A stretch of DNA of 64,000 nucleotides from Synergistaceae bacterium (lineage in GTDB: Bacteria; Synergistota; Synergistia; Synergistales; Aminobacteriaceae), in the NCBI GenBank assembly GCA_017439345.1, contig JAFSJJ010000016.1, positions 62,001 through 126,000 of the forward strand, given 5' to 3'. This document shows, piece after piece, positions 18,398 to 28,264 of this stretch (the first letter of the stretch is position 1; every line of letters starts with the position of its first letter). The notes under the pieces were generated by a model. The model saw only the letters and a list, made by a program, of their open reading frames with translations. It made no database searches and was not told the origin of the DNA. The position numbers and the translations under genes are program-made.

Positions 18398-19849
18398 TTA
18401 AAGCCTCATCAAGTAATCAAGACATGTTCTGACACCGAATGCGCTTGCACCTTTGGAATAGACTCCGTATTCTTTATCGTTAAAGTCTGTCCCTGCGATG
18501 TCCATGTGAGCCCACGCTGTATTTTCGCCGACAAATTCATTCAGGAACAATGCAGCAAATATAGCACCGCCGTAACGTTCTCCGCAGTTGACTAAATCAG
18601 CATAGGGAGATTTCAAAGACTCAGAAATAAATTCATCTTCAAGAGGCATTCTCCAATAAGGCTCGCCCCTTCTCTGTGATGAGTCAAGTAATTTATTCGC
18701 TAACTCGTCATTATTCACGAATAGACCTGCCCTGTGTTTGCCTAATGCTACTGCACATGCTCCGGTTAAAGTTGCCATGTCGATAATTGCATCGGGTTTG
18801 AGTTCACTTGCTACACACAATGCGTCAGATAATACTAATCTTCCTTCAGCGTCAGTGTTGTTGATCTCTATAGTCTTGCCGTTGCGGGCTCTAATAATGT
18901 CATCAGGTTTATAAGCATTACCGCCTGGCATGTTCTCAGCAGCTGCTAAGATTCCGTGAACTTCGATATTTAATCCCAGTTCAGAGACTCCCTTCATGAT
19001 TCCCAGAACGTTACAGGCTCCTGTCTTGTCGCCTTTCATGGTGAGCATGTAATTATCAGGTTTGATATTAAGTCCTCCGCTGTCGAACGTTATACCTTTG
19101 CCGACAATTGCAATTTTCTTGACGGGATTAACCGGCTTGTAAATCAGGTGAATCAATCTGGGTGGATTCTTTGAGCCTCTGCCGACCGCTAACAATGCGC
19201 CTGTTCTTTCTGATTCGAGTCTCTTCTCGTCCCAAATTTCGCACTCAAGATTATATTCTTTTGCGAGTTCCTGAGCTTTAGCCGCCAATATTTCAGGAGT
19301 AATAACGCAGCCCGGCTCATTAGCAAGCTCCCTTGAGTAAATCTGAGAAGCCGCGAATATCTGACCTCTTGAAAACTCTTCAGACTCGTTAATATCAGTG
19401 AAGATTGAGTCCAGTGCAAAAGGTTCGTAATCTTTATCTTTGGTCTTGTACTTGTCGAAAGTGTAAGAGCACAGTCCTGAAGCCTCGCCTAATACAAAGC
19501 CCAAACCGTTATATTCTTTCAGGTGAGAGACTATTACGCAGACGTTCTTATTATTTGCCCTTCCGATAGATCGCAAGCCTTGAGTCAGTGAGTCGCGGAT
19601 TATATTTACATTGCACTTCTCAGACTTGCCCAGACCAGCGAGATATAAACTGCCTTCTACTAACGGGACTCGTAATGAAGTTCCCTTCTTGGCCTTGAAG
19701 TCTTTGCGTGATACGAGAGTTTTAATTACGTCTTTAAGTTCCTGCGCGAGTTCAAGATTTGCGAGATTTTCGCAGTCCTCTTCACGTAATAATATTAACA
19801 GAGAGTCGAGACTTGAAGCCTGACTCTCATTGACGCTCTTAATTTGCAT
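18398..19849 (-). CDS. pepA: Leucyl aminopeptidase (M17 family)
   Basis: Cytosolic two-metal aminopeptidase that removes N-terminal residues from peptides. The C-terminal catalytic domain shows GKGITFDSGGLNIKP, MKGDKTGAC, NNTDAEGRLVLSDAL, DMATLTGACAVALG and the GERYGGAIFAALFL segment, so all usual metal and active-site residues are present. The start is taken at the ATG at 19849 (484 aa) because GAGGG precedes it. It overlaps the last 11 bases of rpmB. A longer frame to 19927 would lie inside rpmB. Confidence 0.94.
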   Translation of the reverse strand: MQIKSVNESQASSLDSLLILLREEDCENLANLELAQELKDVIKTLVSRKDFKAKKGTSLRVPLVEGSLYLAGLGKSEKCNVNIIRDSLTQGLRSIGRANNKNVCVIVSHLKEYNGLGFVLGEASGLCSYTFDKYKTKDKDYEPFALDSIFTDINESEEFSRGQIFAASQIYSRELANEPGCVITPEILAAKAQELAKEYNLECEIWDEKRLESERTGALLAVGRGSKNPPRLIHLIYKPVNPVKKIAIVGKGITFDSGGLNIKPDNYMLTMKGDKTGACNVLGIMKGVSELGLNIEVHGILAAAENMPGGNAYKPDDIIRARNGKTIEINNTDAEGRLVLSDALCVASELKPDAIIDMATLTGACAVALGKHRAGLFVNNDELANKLLDSSQRRGEPYWRMPLEDEFISESLKSPYADLVNCGERYGGAIFAALFLNEFVGENTAWAHMDIAGTDFNDKEYGVYSKGASAFGVRTCLDYLMRL

Positions 19850-20042
19850 TAACTGCCCTCTTGATGTAGCCGGACTTGAGACACTTTGTGCAGACCCTTG
19901 CTTTAAAGAAAGTTCCGTCGCCTGCATCTACTTTGACGCTCTGAAGGTTGATGAGCCAGCGTCGTCTTGTATGTCTGTTCGAGTGGCTGACAGCGTTACC
20001 AGATACGGGGCCTCTTCCGCAGCATTCACAATATTTAGCCAT
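19839..20042 (-). CDS. rpmB: 50S ribosomal protein L28
   Basis: 67 residues: MAKYCECCGRGP at the start, SHSNRHTRRRW in the middle and ARVCTKCLKSGYIKR near the end. These are diagnostic for bL28, and the two CxxC pairs make it a zinc-binding (C+) form. It is part of the large ribosomal subunit. The ATG is preceded by GGAGG in an AT-rich leader. Its stop overlaps the start of pepA, an arrangement that couples the two genes. Confidence 0.97.
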   Translation of the reverse strand: MAKYCECCGRGPVSGNAVSHSNRHTRRRWLINLQSVKVDAGDGTFFKARVCTKCLKSGYIKRAVNAN

Positions 20043-20247
20043 AATAAAAAAATTCCTCCGTTTGTATTATAATTTGTGTATAATAATTTTTTCACGAATG
20101 GTATTATAGCATTAAGGCTTTGCAAATTTTACGGGAGCTTAAATTAATTACTAATACATTTACTAATACAAAAAGTTTTATCTTTCACAGAATACGCAAG
20201 AATTAACACAAAAAATTTTCAAGATAAATTAATGCATTGATTTTATA

Positions 20248-21015
20248 TTATTGCGCCGTGTTCTCGTAGTATGGAGATTGCGTATTATTCCACGTTCTTT
20301 TTGCGTACATTAAAGCTGTCATGCCTTCATTGTTCTTAGAGTTTATATCCGCACCATGTTTTATGAGAGCTTCTATGACTCCTGTGTTGCCGCCTATTGC
20401 TGCGAACATTAAAGCCGTCCAGCCTTCATTGTCCCTAGCGTTGACGTTCGCACCGTGTTTCAAGAGAACTTCTGCAACATTTGCGCGGCCATTTTCTGCT
20501 GCGTACATTAAAGCCGTCTTGCCGTAATAGTCCGTAAAGTTGACATTCCTCCCGTGTTTCAAGATAAAACATACAAAGTCTGCGTGGCCATTTTTTGCTG
20601 CCTCCATTAAAGCCGTCTTGCCTTCTCTGTCCATAGCATTGACATTCGCACCGTGTTTTATGAGAACTTCTGCTGCTTCCGCTTGGCCGAACGTTGCTGC
20701 AAACATTAAAGCCGTCTTGCCTTCACTGTCTATAGCATTGACATCTGCACCATGTTTCAAGAGAACTTCTGCTACTTCTACGCGGCCATTACTTGCAGCG
20801 AACATTAAAGCCGTATCGCCGTAATCGTTCATAGCATTGACATCTGTCCCGTGTTCTAAGAGAACTTCTGCAACGTCTGCGTCGCCGTTCCTTGCTGCAT
20901 ACATTAAAGCCGTGTCAGTGTTCTTAGCGTTGACATCTGCGCCGTTAATGATTGCTTCTTCAATTTTCACAGCATCACCGAATTTGCACAACTTATAAAA
21001 TTCACTATAATTCAT
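20248..21015 (-). CDS. Ankyrin-repeat protein
   Basis: 255 residues made almost wholly of ankyrin repeats. A capping helix (FYKLCKFGDAVKIEEAI) is followed by about seven 33-residue units with the core GKTALMFAA-NG-A-VAEVLLKHGANVNA. There is no signal peptide or membrane segment, so it should be cytosolic and bind a protein partner. The repeats are close to each other at DNA level (period 99 bases), which points to recent internal duplication. It is monocistronic between ilvD and rpmB. No enzymatic domain is fused, and the partner is unknown. Confidence 0.9.
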   Translation of the reverse strand: MNYSEFYKLCKFGDAVKIEEAIINGADVNAKNTDTALMYAARNGDADVAEVLLEHGTDVNAMNDYGDTALMFAASNGRVEVAEVLLKHGADVNAIDSEGKTALMFAATFGQAEAAEVLIKHGANVNAMDREGKTALMEAAKNGHADFVCFILKHGRNVNFTDYYGKTALMYAAENGRANVAEVLLKHGANVNARDNEGWTALMFAAIGGNTGVIEALIKHGADINSKNNEGMTALMYAKRTWNNTQSPYYENTAQ

Positions 21016-21074
21016 TAGATCTCAACTTCCTTCGTTATTTACGCGAAATATTATCATAAGCTCATACAAAAAAA

Positions 21075-21089
21075 TTGCCGTGAAGGCAA
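21075..21089 (-). terminator. Small hairpin terminator upstream of the ankyrin gene
   Basis: Minus strand TTGCC-TTCAC-GGCAA followed by seven T. It sits 115 bases beyond the ilvD terminator and before the ankyrin start, so it may back up that terminator or end a short transcript. Confidence 0.6.
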
Positions 21090-21203
21090 CAGTTAATAAA
21101 AAGTTATTAAAGTCTCTAATAAGTAAGAAAAATTTATAAGTTTTCTGCAGTGGCAACTTCAATATTCAATGCATAAAATTTTTCGTGCTGTTATAAAAAA
21201 AAT

Positions 21204-21227
21204 CTCCCGGCCCTTATTGACCAGGAG
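21204..21227 (-). terminator. Terminator of the ilvC-ilvD operon
   Basis: CTCCCGG (21204-21210) pairs with CCAGGAG (21221-21227). On the minus strand eight T follow. Confidence 0.85.
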
Positions 21228-21241
21228 AAAAATTTATTGAT

Positions 21242-22912
21242 TTATTCGAGAATTGCTCCCTTGTCCGCCGATGTAACAAGTTTAGCGTAACGTGCAAGAT
21301 AACCCGTTTTAATCTTAGGCTCCGGTGCTGACCATGAAGCCCGCCTCTTTGCAAGTTCCTCATCTGAAACTTTGAGGGTGATCGAGTAATTATTAATATC
21401 TATCGCGATAATATCTCCCTCATGAACAAGAGCTATATTGCCTCCTGAAGCTGCCTCCGGACTCACATGGCCGATACTTGCTCCACGTGTAGCTCCTGAG
21501 AACCTGCCGTCTGTAATCAATGCAACGCTTGTATCTAATCCCATTCCGCAAATTGCGCTTGTAGGGTTAAGCATTTCTCGCATTCCGGGACCGCCTTTAG
21601 GACCTTCATAGCGAATTACTACGACATCGCCGGGCTTGATTCCTCCTGCGTAAATAGTCTTTATAGCGTCATCTTCTGAGTCAAAGACTCGTGCGGGGCC
21701 TTCATGCTTCATCATTTCCTGAGCTACTGCCGAACGTTTCACAACACAGCCGTCGGGAGCAAGATTGCCTCTTAATACTGCTATGCCTCCGGTTTGAGAA
21801 TAGGGCTTCTCGATTGGACGTATTATATTTTCATCGAGGTTATGAGCATTTGCAATATTTTCTGCTATAGTTTTTCCTGTTGCAGTGATTAGGCTCGTGT
21901 TGATTAAATTCTTTTTCGCAAGTTCATTCATGACAGCATAGACTCCGCCTGCCCTGTCAAGGTCTTCCATGAATGTATCACCGGCCGGGGCTAAGTGGCA
22001 CAAGTTCGGAGTTCGTTCGCTGATTTCGTTAGCATGAGATAAATTTATCGTTACTCCTGCTTCGTGAGCTATTGCGGGTAAATGCAGCATCGTATTTGTC
22101 GAACAGCCTAGAGCCATATCAACAGCTTCTGCGTTATTGAATGCCTCTTGAGTCATAATGTCGCGGGGACGTATATTTTTCTCGACAAGTTCCATTATCT
22201 TCATGCCCGTCAATTTCGCGAGCCTGATTCTTGCTGAGTACGGAGCTGGTATAGTTCCGTTACCCCTGAGAGCCATTCCTATAGCTTCAGTAAGACAATT
22301 CATCGAGTTAGCCGTGTACATTCCTGAACATGATCCGCAAGATGGACATGCATTCTCGGTGTAATCTTCGACTCCAGCTTCGTCAAGTTTACCAGCGTGA
22401 AAAGCTCCTACAGCCTCGAACATGTGACTCAAGCAAGTTCTTCTGCCGTCCTTGAGTCTGCCTGCTAACATCGGCCCTCCAGCACAGAATATAGCAGGAA
22501 TATTGACTCGTGCTGCTGCCATTAAGAGTCCCGGAACGTTCTTATCGCAATTAGGGATCATAACGAGGCCGTCAAACTGATGAGCCATCGCCATAGCTTC
22601 AGTAGAGTCAGCAATCAAATCACGTGAGACAAGAGAGTACTTCATGCCTACATGACCCATTGCAATGCCGTCGCACACAGCTATAGCAGGAAATTCTATC
22701 GGAGTGCCTCCTGCTGCCCTGATACCGTCTTTCACTGCCTGAGTAATAGTGTTCAGGTGCATATGACCGGGGACTATTTCACTGAACGAATTAACGACTC
22801 CGATTATAGGCCGCGAGATCTCTTCTTTCGTGAGTCCTAATGCGTATAACAAACTGACATTCGGGGTTCTGTCGACTCCTGATTTAATATTATCACTTCG
22901 ATGCGTCGTCAA
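21242..22912 (-). CDS. ilvD: Dihydroxy-acid dehydratase
   Basis: 556-residue Fe-S enzyme. It dehydrates 2,3-dihydroxy-isovalerate and 2,3-dihydroxy-3-methylvalerate in valine and isoleucine synthesis. Cluster ligands are in [13 protein letters not shown] and [19 protein letters not shown]. Also present are [18 protein letters not shown] and [21 protein letters not shown] near the C-terminus. The start is a TTG at 22912 behind AAGGAAGG, inside the last codons of ilvC (20-base overlap), so translation is coupled. The length is standard. Confidence 0.96.
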   Translation of the reverse strand: MTTHRSDNIKSGVDRTPNVSLLYALGLTKEEISRPIIGVVNSFSEIVPGHMHLNTITQAVKDGIRAAGGTPIEFPAIAVCDGIAMGHVGMKYSLVSRDLIADSTEAMAMAHQFDGLVMIPNCDKNVPGLLMAAARVNIPAIFCAGGPMLAGRLKDGRRTCLSHMFEAVGAFHAGKLDEAGVEDYTENACPSCGSCSGMYTANSMNCLTEAIGMALRGNGTIPAPYSARIRLAKLTGMKIMELVEKNIRPRDIMTQEAFNNAEAVDMALGCSTNTMLHLPAIAHEAGVTINLSHANEISERTPNLCHLAPAGDTFMEDLDRAGGVYAVMNELAKKNLINTSLITATGKTIAENIANAHNLDENIIRPIEKPYSQTGGIAVLRGNLAPDGCVVKRSAVAQEMMKHEGPARVFDSEDDAIKTIYAGGIKPGDVVVIRYEGPKGGPGMREMLNPTSAICGMGLDTSVALITDGRFSGATRGASIGHVSPEAASGGNIALVHEGDIIAIDINNYSITLKVSDEELAKRRASWSAPEPKIKTGYLARYAKLVTSADKGAILE

Positions 22913-23921
22913 GGTTTCCGCCTTCCTTATCTCCTGCCCAGAGCATTTGTTCTCGTAACTGTTTGCCTATAACTTCCATAGGATGCTTTGCTAACTGGTC
23001 GCGCCTTGAGTTAAAGAATGTCCTTCCGTTCTTGTTCTCAGCTATCCAGCGTCCTGCAAAAGTACCGTCTTGAATGTCCTGCAATACTTTGCGCATATTT
23101 GCTTTGATCTCTTCATGAGGCAAGACTCTAGGCCCTGAGACGTACTCGCCGAACTCTGCCGTGTCTGAAATTGAGTAGTTCATAGCTGCAACTCCGCCTC
23201 TGTTCACGAGATCTATAATTAATTTCATTTCGTGAATGCACTCGAAATAAGCATTAACAGGGTCATAACCTGCTTCACAAAGAACTTCAAAGCCGCACTG
23301 CATTAAATCTACTACACCGCCGCAAAGAACAGTCTGCTCACCGAATAAGTCCGTCTCTGTCTCCTGCTGCATGGTTGTCTCAAGAACTCCTGCTCTAGCT
23401 CCGCCTATGCCTGCGATATAAGCAAGTGCTGTATCTAAGCATTTCCCTGAAGCGTCCTGCTCAACTGCAACGAGACAAGGGACTCCCTTACCTGCAACAT
23501 ACTGGCTTCTTACTGTGTGGCCGGGACCTTTGGGAGCTGCCATGAATACGTCTACGCCTTTGGGAGCAACTATCTGCTTGTAACGAATATTGAACCCGTG
23601 AGCAAATGCTATAGTCTTTCCTTCTGTCAAATAAGGGAGCATTTCAGATTTGTACATGTCCGCCTGCTTCTCATCGTTGATTAAGATCATGATGATGTCT
23701 GCTGCTTTCGTTGCCTCGCTTACTGTCATAACCGTGAAGCCGTCCTTCTCAGCGATTGGCCAAGACTTACCGCCCTTGTAGAGTCCGACAATGACATCAC
23801 ACCCTGAGTCACGTAAATTCATTGCGTGTGCATGTCCCTGTGAACCGTAGCCTATGATTGCTATTTTCCTGCCTGTTAATTTCCCTAAGTCGCAGTCCTT
23901 CTCGTAATAAACGCGTGCCAT
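22893..23921 (-). CDS. ilvC: Ketol-acid reductoisomerase (class I)
   Basis: 342-residue NADPH-dependent enzyme that converts acetolactate-type acids to dihydroxy acids, the step before IlvD. The N-terminal Rossmann motif is [17 protein letters not shown], and the catalytic core carries [34 protein letters not shown] and [10 protein letters not shown]. The single C-terminal knotted domain and the length mark class I. It is the first gene of an ilvC-ilvD operon; ilvB and ilvN are not in the window. The ATG follows GGAGG at a normal distance. No T-box or attenuator is evident in its 200-base upstream region. Confidence 0.96.
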   Translation of the reverse strand: MARVYYEKDCDLGKLTGRKIAIIGYGSQGHAHAMNLRDSGCDVIVGLYKGGKSWPIAEKDGFTVMTVSEATKAADIIMILINDEKQADMYKSEMLPYLTEGKTIAFAHGFNIRYKQIVAPKGVDVFMAAPKGPGHTVRSQYVAGKGVPCLVAVEQDASGKCLDTALAYIAGIGGARAGVLETTMQQETETDLFGEQTVLCGGVVDLMQCGFEVLCEAGYDPVNAYFECIHEMKLIIDLVNRGGVAAMNYSISDTAEFGEYVSGPRVLPHEEIKANMRKVLQDIQDGTFAGRWIAENKNGRTFFNSRRDQLAKHPMEVIGKQLREQMLWAGDKEGGNLDDASK

Positions 23922-24063
23922 GATGAAAAAAGTTTTCCTCCTTCAAAATATGCAAGTACCCCGTGTTAAGAGTCAGGGGTTAGGTGAATACAAAAAATTT
24001 TCACAATATTTTAGCAGACAAAGAAAATTTTTATTAATGCACAATAATACATAATCGTTACAA

Positions 24064-24092
24064 TTTACCGGTGAATCTAATTTGATTATAAT
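24064..24092 (+). promoter_or_regulatory. Candidate sigma-70 promoter for the RyR/TIR gene pair
   Basis: TTTACC (24064-24069), a 17-base spacer and a perfect TATAAT (24087-24092), 33 bases before the first gene. The match is good, but no start site is known. Confidence 0.5.
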
Positions 24093-24125
24093 TAAGTAAC
24101 CATTTTTCAAGGCAGGTGCATTAGC

Positions 24126-26108
24126 GTGGATTTTATCTATAATATTCTTAGCGTTTACGGTATCGAGATTATCTCAGCATGTCTTGTTTCAGCAATATGT
24201 TTTTTAGGGTTAATAGCGTACTTATCAAAGCACTCTAAGAAAAAGACAGGCTTACTGAAGTGGTCATTTATTATCATGTTCATTGTTGGAATGATCATGT
24301 ATTGCTTCTGTCATTACGCAAGCATTGGGCAGGTCTTGAACGGGCAGTTAGTGAATAAGCGTTTGGACTGGGTTAAGAGTGAAAGTGCCTCATGGTTCTC
24401 TTATATCTTATATGTAGTCATGATGTCTTTAATAGATGTCGGAACAATGTTTTACGGACGCGCTAACAGTGAAGTATTCTATAATCTGCCTCTATCACAT
24501 AATGAATGGTTTGTATTCATTTTCTGGTTCGTTCATGTGTTAGCATTCTTTATGGCTGCAGGTGCTGTACTTATAAAATTTGGTGACAAATTTCTCCGGT
24601 GGTTCAGGTTAAAAATTGCAAAACTTTTGAGCAGAGATATTGATTTAATATACGGCATTAACGAGAATTCTGTTGTGTTCGGCCGAAACATTGCAGATAG
24701 AAAAGGAACTATGCTCATATATGTTGATAAGATAGTCCGTGAAGAATACGAATCATTAGTGCGGGACATGGGAGGAATTATATACTCAGGCAATAATGTT
24801 TCAAATGTTACTGAATCGTTCTTAAAGGAGATTGGGCTTAAACCGAATAAAAATAAACTGAGACTTTACGCTCTTTACGGTGAATTCGATAAAAATTTGA
24901 GGTATGCTCAAAGAATGTTAGCCAGTCTGAAAGAATTAAATATACAGCCTGAACAGACAGAATTAATATTGCTCGGCACAGACGAATGGAAAGGAATGTT
25001 TTTCCAGGACAATCCAGAAGAACATAGATACGGTTTCGGCAAGGTAATTTCATTTGATGAGTGCGAAATGAACGCTCACTTATTAATTTATAAATATCCT
25101 CTGTGTGATGCCATAAAATTTGATAACGACGGCAAGGCTGTTGAAGATATGTATGTTCTTATCGTAGGCTTTGGACGCATAGGACATGAAGTTTTGCGAA
25201 AGGTCGTAGCCAACGGGCAATTTGAGGGCAGTAAATTCCACGCTGTTATATATGATCCTGATTTCGACCGCCGTGACGGTTTTGTTAAGTCGCAGTATCA
25301 TCTTATGTTTGACAAGAGAAATTATGATATTCGCTTCGAGCCTCGAGACGGAAGAAGCTCCGAAATTTTCAAGTTCATAGAGGATAACGCCTCGAAATTA
25401 AAATATATCGTTATATGCCTCGAGAACAGAGAGACTGCAAGATATATGGCAATTCGCATGGTAGACCGTCTTCATTCAATGGGATACCCACAGAACGTTT
25501 ATACATGCGATTCCAGGAGCGTAAGATGTTATTCTAATGATGTCTCACAATGTGCAACTGATTGGATTTATGACTCAGACCTGCTTTATTCAGACAGACT
25601 TGATAAATACGCAATGGAGCTTAATCACGTTTATAACGCATATAAGGGACATACTTTAGCTGAAGACTGGAAAAATGCTCTATACCTTGACAGAATGAGC
25701 AGCCGTGCAGCTGTTGATTATCTAATGCCGTTGATCAGCAGAATAAAATCTGTAACGAACACGGACACTTTAACACAAGAACAAATCGAAAATCTTGCAA
25801 AGAGCGAACATTCAAGATGGTGCGCATTCCATCATAGTTTCGGCTTTGAGGCAATGACTAAAGAAGAATTTGCACAGCGCGTTGAAGCACGTCATAACGG
25901 ACACTCAAATATTAAGCCCACAAAGGACTTAGAGAAGCGTAAACATGTATGTCTTGTGAGCTGGGATGAGCTTGACGAGATTTCACGCATAGAGAACTCT
26001 ATCACAGGCGGAAATGCTGATTACAAGAATAACGATTTCTTAAATATCGATACTGTCATGAAACTTATGCAGGATGTAGATTCAACGCAGCAAAATGAAT
26101 CAGAATAA
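24126..26108 (+). CDS. Membrane protein with TrkA-N-like Rossmann domains and C-terminal RyR domain
   Basis: 660 residues from a GTG start. Four hydrophobic helices lie at about 8-33, 46-66, 90-110 and 128-150. A first degenerate Rossmann-like region (170-320) precedes a TrkA-N/RCK-type domain beginning VLIVGFGRIGHEVL (GFGRIG at 348-353), which should bind a nucleotide. Residues 555-620 (AKSEHSRWCAFHHSFGF, then KRKHVCLVSWDEL) match the RyR repeat, a module thought to bind nucleotide-derived ligands. The last 14 bases overlap the next gene, which encodes a TIR protein. The pair looks like a membrane-bound sensor or channel module coupled to a TIR effector. The role is inferred. Confidence 0.8.
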   Translation: MDFIYNILSVYGIEIISACLVSAICFLGLIAYLSKHSKKKTGLLKWSFIIMFIVGMIMYCFCHYASIGQVLNGQLVNKRLDWVKSESASWFSYILYVVMMSLIDVGTMFYGRANSEVFYNLPLSHNEWFVFIFWFVHVLAFFMAAGAVLIKFGDKFLRWFRLKIAKLLSRDIDLIYGINENSVVFGRNIADRKGTMLIYVDKIVREEYESLVRDMGGIIYSGNNVSNVTESFLKEIGLKPNKNKLRLYALYGEFDKNLRYAQRMLASLKELNIQPEQTELILLGTDEWKGMFFQDNPEEHRYGFGKVISFDECEMNAHLLIYKYPLCDAIKFDNDGKAVEDMYVLIVGFGRIGHEVLRKVVANGQFEGSKFHAVIYDPDFDRRDGFVKSQYHLMFDKRNYDIRFEPRDGRSSEIFKFIEDNASKLKYIVICLENRETARYMAIRMVDRLHSMGYPQNVYTCDSRSVRCYSNDVSQCATDWIYDSDLLYSDRLDKYAMELNHVYNAYKGHTLAEDWKNALYLDRMSSRAAVDYLMPLISRIKSVTNTDTLTQEQIENLAKSEHSRWCAFHHSFGFEAMTKEEFAQRVEARHNGHSNIKPTKDLEKRKHVCLVSWDELDEISRIENSITGGNADYKNNDFLNIDTVMKLMQDVDSTQQNESE

Positions 26109-28203
26109 TAACGGTATATTTATAAGCTACTCGCATGAAGATTTTGAGACAGTAAATAAAATCGCAGGAGTCATAAAGAATTCATGCAGCTCAAAAGTTT
26201 GGTTTGACATCAATCTTAGAGGCGGAGAATATTATTTCTCAGTGATAGCAAATCACATACTTGAGAGTCAATTTTTTGTCTTCATAGTCTCTGCTAAGTC
26301 CACAGAGTCAGACTGGTGCTTGAGAGAGCTTGAGTTTGCAGCATCAGAACGAAAAAATATAGTTGCAGTATGGATTGATAATATTGCTATACCTCCGCGA
26401 GTCAAATTAGTCATCCAGAATACTCACTATATATATTATCGTTCAGAGTCTAACGAAGCGTTTTCAGAAGCTATGAGTAAAGCCTTTGTGATTAATAATA
26501 ATAATGATCTTCCGCAACAAAAGATAAATTATGCATTAAATCATGAAGGCAGTTATATTTGGAACGAGCATTACTTTATCAGCACTGACGACAAGAAAAA
26601 TATCAGAGCTCTTCTTAAACGTGAAAAGAATAATAAATATTCAGAGTGCTTTGCTCCCGAGAACGCATATTTATTAGGTCTCGCATATGAACTCGGAATT
26701 AATGTTAAAGTAGATCTCAAGCGCGCCGAATTCTATTACAAGATCAGTGCTCATCGAGGCAGTTACGAGGGAAAATATTTATACGCTGCTGTCAGGCTAA
26801 AACAGTTAGCCTCAAAATCAAAATCAGAATCAGACTCAAATTCAGATTCAGGTGAACTGCTTTCAGAAATGATTGATGCTGCAGAACACAATAGCATTTA
26901 CGCATTGACATATTTGGGCATTGATTATTACTACGGTAAAAATTTTTGTGAACGGGACATAGCCAAAGCATATAAATTCTGGCATCAAGCAGCAGAAGCA
27001 GGCGGTATTGCGGCTATGTGCTATATGTCATATGGATATTTACACGGCGAATGTGTCATTAAAGATATTGACTTGGCCTATATGTATGCGTTGATTGCCT
27101 CAGAGCATGAATTCCCCAGTGCCTATAGAATCCTTGCGTCAATATATGAAGAACGTGAAGGAGATTATGATAAAGCCCTTGAAATGTACGGCAAAGCTGT
27201 ACAACACGGAGATTACTTTGCATTATATTTTGAGTGCGAAATATACGGACGAAAAAGGGATTACGATAAACAAAGAGAATTCTGCGAGAAAGCTTTAGAT
27301 TCTGCCCAAGCAGGAAAAATTGAATCCGCTATGCCGTTTTACAGAATGGGATATATTTACGAAAACGGTGAAGGAGTTGAACAGGATATAATCAAAGCAG
27401 TTAAGTATTATCTCAAAGCTGCATCAAGAAAAAATGAGATGGCATTAAACTATGTAGTCTCGGTAATAACAGCGATTCAAAATAAAACACTGAAAGAATA
27501 TTTTTTGCACAAAGCGTACATGCTTAACTGTTCAAATGCTGCATATAAACTCGGAAAATTAGAGCGGTCTTCAGAAGATGCCGTCAAGTTCTTTGTCAAA
27601 GGTGCTGAAAACGGAGATATTAAATGCGTAACAGAGCTTTTATCAATATTTTCATATGTATTGAGCAGAAGCAAAGACAGAGACGTAAACCGCAGGAAAG
27701 AAGCAATAAAATGGTTTGAATTTTTCTTTGCGCATGTCGACGAAGAACGCTTTGATTTCCCTAATTATTATTTTGCACGCTATTACTTTGCCTATGCTGT
27801 AGAACTTGATTATGATCCTAACTTTAATTTACCGGACAGGGAATTTGTCAAGATGTATTTTCAGAAGTCGCTGGATAAAAGCCCTTCATATCTTTATCAA
27901 ATCGTCAGATTCGTAGTCAGCGGATATTTATTCCCGGAAGAATCTTCAAGCGGTTTGAATTTGGATGTTAAGCACGCTGAGGAAATGTTAAATTTACTAG
28001 AAAATTATCTCATGAGCTATCGTTCTTATATTATGAACGGTTCAGAATACTTAAAGCAGTGGACTGAACTTATGAAAATATTTCAGAACGGATATAACAG
28101 AATTGCAGACTGCTATGAACAAGGCCTCTCCGTCCCTAAAAATAAAGATAAATCGAAATATTACAGGAAAAAAGCATCATCTTTTGTTCAAGCTATGATT
28201 TAA
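26095..28203 (+). CDS. TIR-domain protein with Sel1-like repeats
   Basis: 702 residues. An N-terminal TIR domain (6-125) opens with GIFISYSHEDF and contains SDWCLRELEFA, where Glu78 sits at the place of the catalytic Glu of TIR NADases. A linker and a low-complexity Ser/Asp/Glu stretch (about 240-255) lead into Sel1-like helical repeats over about 190-500, for example YRMGYIYENGEGVEQDIIKA. The C-terminal 200 residues are helical and unassigned. The start codon lies within the upstream membrane gene (14-base overlap). Likely roles are NAD cleavage or production of a signal nucleotide in response to a repeat-bound cue. A defence function is a hypothesis. Confidence 0.85.
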   Translation: MNQNNNGIFISYSHEDFETVNKIAGVIKNSCSSKVWFDINLRGGEYYFSVIANHILESQFFVFIVSAKSTESDWCLRELEFAASERKNIVAVWIDNIAIPPRVKLVIQNTHYIYYRSESNEAFSEAMSKAFVINNNNDLPQQKINYALNHEGSYIWNEHYFISTDDKKNIRALLKREKNNKYSECFAPENAYLLGLAYELGINVKVDLKRAEFYYKISAHRGSYEGKYLYAAVRLKQLASKSKSESDSNSDSGELLSEMIDAAEHNSIYALTYLGIDYYYGKNFCERDIAKAYKFWHQAAEAGGIAAMCYMSYGYLHGECVIKDIDLAYMYALIASEHEFPSAYRILASIYEEREGDYDKALEMYGKAVQHGDYFALYFECEIYGRKRDYDKQREFCEKALDSAQAGKIESAMPFYRMGYIYENGEGVEQDIIKAVKYYLKAASRKNEMALNYVVSVITAIQNKTLKEYFLHKAYMLNCSNAAYKLGKLERSSEDAVKFFVKGAENGDIKCVTELLSIFSYVLSRSKDRDVNRRKEAIKWFEFFFAHVDEERFDFPNYYFARYYFAYAVELDYDPNFNLPDREFVKMYFQKSLDKSPSYLYQIVRFVVSGYLFPEESSSGLNLDVKHAEEMLNLLENYLMSYRSYIMNGSEYLKQWTELMKIFQNGYNRIADCYEQGLSVPKNKDKSKYYRKKASSFVQAMI

Positions 28204-28264
28204 TCATAGACTGATATAATTATGCGCGAAAAATTATTAATCACATAAAGGAGATACACTCAAC

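Noticed and set aside
20321..20960. Regular repeats that could suggest a CRISPR array
   Set aside because: The 99-base period codes for ankyrin units without breaks. The repeats differ in wobble positions and there are no unique spacers.
23922..24060. Possible attenuator before ilvC (CCCC...GGGG on the minus strand)
   Set aside because: The stem is only four pairs, there is no T run and no leader peptide rich in branched amino acids.
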